Below the pieces are notes generated by a model. That model saw nothing but the letters and a program-made list of their open reading frames with translations, was not told where the DNA came from and did no database searches. Source: Actinomycetes bacterium (GTDB taxonomy: Bacteria; Actinomycetota; Acidimicrobiia; Acidimicrobiales; Bog-793). From it: DNA of 7,505 bases. The translations under genes were made by a program, and so were the position numbers. Shown here in pieces: positions 6,204 through 7,505 of this stretch; position 1 is the stretch's first letter; each line of letters opens with the position of its first letter. The stretch covers positions 1 to 7,505 of the forward strand of contig JAKAOD010000142.1 of assembly GCA_021823365.1 (NCBI GenBank), read 5' to 3'.

Positions 6204-7481
6204 TCAGAGGTCGACCACGTGGTGCGCGAAGGTCACGGCCCACGCCACCGCGACGAGCGCCGCCGGCAGCCACAGGCGATGGCGAGAGCCGACGAGGACG
6301 ACGGCGGACAGGAGGTAGACGTCTTCGAAACCCCGGAATGTGGCATGCCCGTACCACACGCCCCGCGAGAGCGAGAGCGCGACGAGCGACGCAAGGACCC
6401 ACGCCGCCTTCTCCCACGCCGGCACCCTGGAGCGCGGCAACGACCATGCCGCGAAGAGGGTCACGATCGCGAGCACGAAGAATTCGGCGAGCCACAGGAG
6501 CGACGAGGCAGAGGAGATGTTGGTGAGGTAGTGAACGGCTGCACCGACCATGTTCACGGCCGGTACGCCGAGGTTGTCCCCCGTGTCGGCGCGCATGGGC
6601 AGGGCACCGGTCATCGCGAGCCCGGTGACCTGCCACCCGGCGAAGGCAAGCCCTGGCATCACCCAAGCGAGGTCCTGGCGCCCGGGGCGGCGGGTGCGGC
6701 GGAGGATCTGGACCAGCGCGACCACGCCGACGGCGATGACGACGTCGAGGGTCGTCTCCAGCGTGAGCACCGCGCACGAAAGAACGAGGCCTGCGAGCAC
6801 CGGGCGCGCCCTGCGGAGCGCGACCAGTCCACCGACGAGGAAGCAGCTGGCGAGGACCTCGGGCAGGTCCCGCCCGATGCTGAAGAGGAAGCCCCAGTAC
6901 CCCGCGACGAGGAGCCCCCAGGCGGCGTGGCGGCCCGCGTCGCTGGCGATCAGCGCGCCGAGCCAGGCGAGCGCCACGAGCGCGGCGAGGTTGACCGCCA
7001 CCAAGGCCTCGGGCACCGCCTGGTGCTGTCCCCCCGACGCGAGCCAGGCGAGCGCCGACATGCCAATGCGCTGCAACCGGAACCCCGCGTCGATCGTGAT
7101 GCCGAACGCCGTCTTGGCGAGGTCCACGGGATCCAGCGCGAGCCGGTAGTAGAACTGCCCGTCGTAGCCCGAGCCCGGGAAGACGTAGAGCCCCTTCGGC
7201 GCGCTGGCCGGGTTCACGAAGTCACGCCCTGCCATCACGAACCGGCTGATGTCGCCCTTCGCCGCGACGAAAAGCCGCACGAGGACGAAGAGCGTCCCGG
7301 CGACGGCAGCGACGGAAGCGGTCACGAGAGGCCGGTCGGCCCGGGCCGCCAGGCCGCCGGCAGGGCGAACATGGGGGCTCGAGAGCGCAGGGGCCGGTTG
7401 GCGGGAGAGCACCACGAGTGCCGGGCAGCCTACCAAGCACGGTGCGACGTTCCGGTTTGCCTTCCGACTTCGGGACGGCAC
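6204..7481 (-). CDS. Polytopic membrane protein with YDGQFYY motif, possible GT-C-like enzyme
   Basis: I do not recognise a characterised family. Up to 425 residues are encoded, with roughly 9-11 hydrophobic segments (for example about 52-72, 157-179, 186-201, 226-261, 270-292, 325-347, 357-373, 384-398 and 402-419). The first predicted outside loop carries SGYDGQFYYRLALDP (104-118), and FRLQRIGMSALAWLASGG follows (134-151). An acidic residue in the first large loop of a multi-pass protein is typical of GT-C glycosyltransferases, so such a role is plausible but unproven. The start is uncertain. GTG 7481 is the longest form inside the window, but it lies within a pentamer repeat, has no ribosome binding site, and the frame is open to the window edge. 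GTG 7415 or 7412, about 23 residues in, precede the first membrane helix and may be the true start. It converges on ribC with a 27-base gap. Confidence 0.75.
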   Translation of the reverse strand: MPSRSRKANRNVAPCLVGCPALVVLSRQPAPALSSPHVRPAGGLAARADRPLVTASVAAVAGTLFVLVRLFVAAKGDISRFVMAGRDFVNPASAPKGLYVFPGSGYDGQFYYRLALDPVDLAKTAFGITIDAGFRLQRIGMSALAWLASGGQHQAVPEALVAVNLAALVALAWLGALIASDAGRHAAWGLLVAGYWGFLFSIGRDLPEVLASCFLVGGLVALRRARPVLAGLVLSCAVLTLETTLDVVIAVGVVALVQILRRTRRPGRQDLAWVMPGLAFAGWQVTGLAMTGALPMRADTGDNLGVPAVNMVGAAVHYLTNISSASSLLWLAEFFVLAIVTLFAAWSLPRSRVPAWEKAAWVLASLVALSLSRGVWYGHATFRGFEDVYLLSAVVLVGSRHRLWLPAALVAVAWAVTFAHHVVDL

Positions 7482-7505
7482 GGCACGGGGCGGCTCGGCA
7501 CGGGA
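7471..7505. repeat. Seven tandem CGGNN pentamers, running to the window edge
   Basis: From 7471 each successive 5-base unit starts with CGG: CGGGA, CGGCA, CGGCA, CGGGG, CGGCT, CGGCA, CGGGA. The array begins abruptly after CTTCCGACTT and is cut by the window end, so its full length is unknown. It sits at the presumed 5' end of the minus-strand membrane-protein gene. Confidence 0.6.

Noticed and set aside
7427..7453. Promoter for the minus-strand membrane gene: GGAAC (minus strand, 7453-7449) and TAGGCT (7432-7427)
   Set aside because: The spacing and -10 match are too weak to call either a housekeeping or an ECF-type promoter.

Overview
This window is high-GC DNA (about 70% or more by eye), with GTG starts and short gaps between genes. 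It holds an F420-type luciferase-like oxidoreductase, an MptB-type polyprenol-phosphomannose-dependent mannosyltransferase, and a Fpg/Nei glycosylase of the subfamily I know from actinobacteria. Together these point to an actinobacterium. A deep-branching lineage such as Acidimicrobiia is my guess, but the window cannot prove it.

Layout. The plus strand from 1 to 3770 carries four consecutive genes: the C-terminal part of a D12-class DNA adenine methyltransferase (cut by the window edge), an F420-dependent LLM-class oxidoreductase, an amidase-signature hydrolase whose ATG overlaps the oxidoreductase stop (ATGA), and a Fpg/Nei-type DNA glycosylase. A gap of 36 bases follows. The mptB-like gene then runs on the minus strand (3807 to about 5345). 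A divergent region of about 350 bases, rich in dyad symmetry, separates it from a plus-strand riboflavin synthase of the archaeal RibC type (5694-6176). Convergent to that gene, a polytopic membrane protein of unassigned function fills the minus strand from 6204 to near the right edge. A run of seven pentamers (CGGNN) closes the window at that gene's presumed 5' end.

How the genes relate. The oxidoreductase and amidase are very probably co-translated and may act on a common nitrogen-containing substrate, which is not identifiable here. The methyltransferase and glycosylase are DNA-acting but share no visible pathway. MptB and the other membrane protein are both envelope-type proteins, the first a GT-C glycosyltransferase and the second possibly one. 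The ribC gene stands alone without other rib genes.

Most worth a second look: the archaeal-type riboflavin synthase in a bacterial context; the hairpins and alternating CCCGAC/GTCGGG modules in its leader; the three-half-site ATGCT cluster near the mptB start; the glycosylase zinc finger, whose last cysteine pair is Cys-X1-Cys instead of Cys-X2-Cys; and the pentamer array at the right edge. I see no CRISPR array, insertion sequence, tRNA or rRNA. No wholly new multi-gene system is evident.
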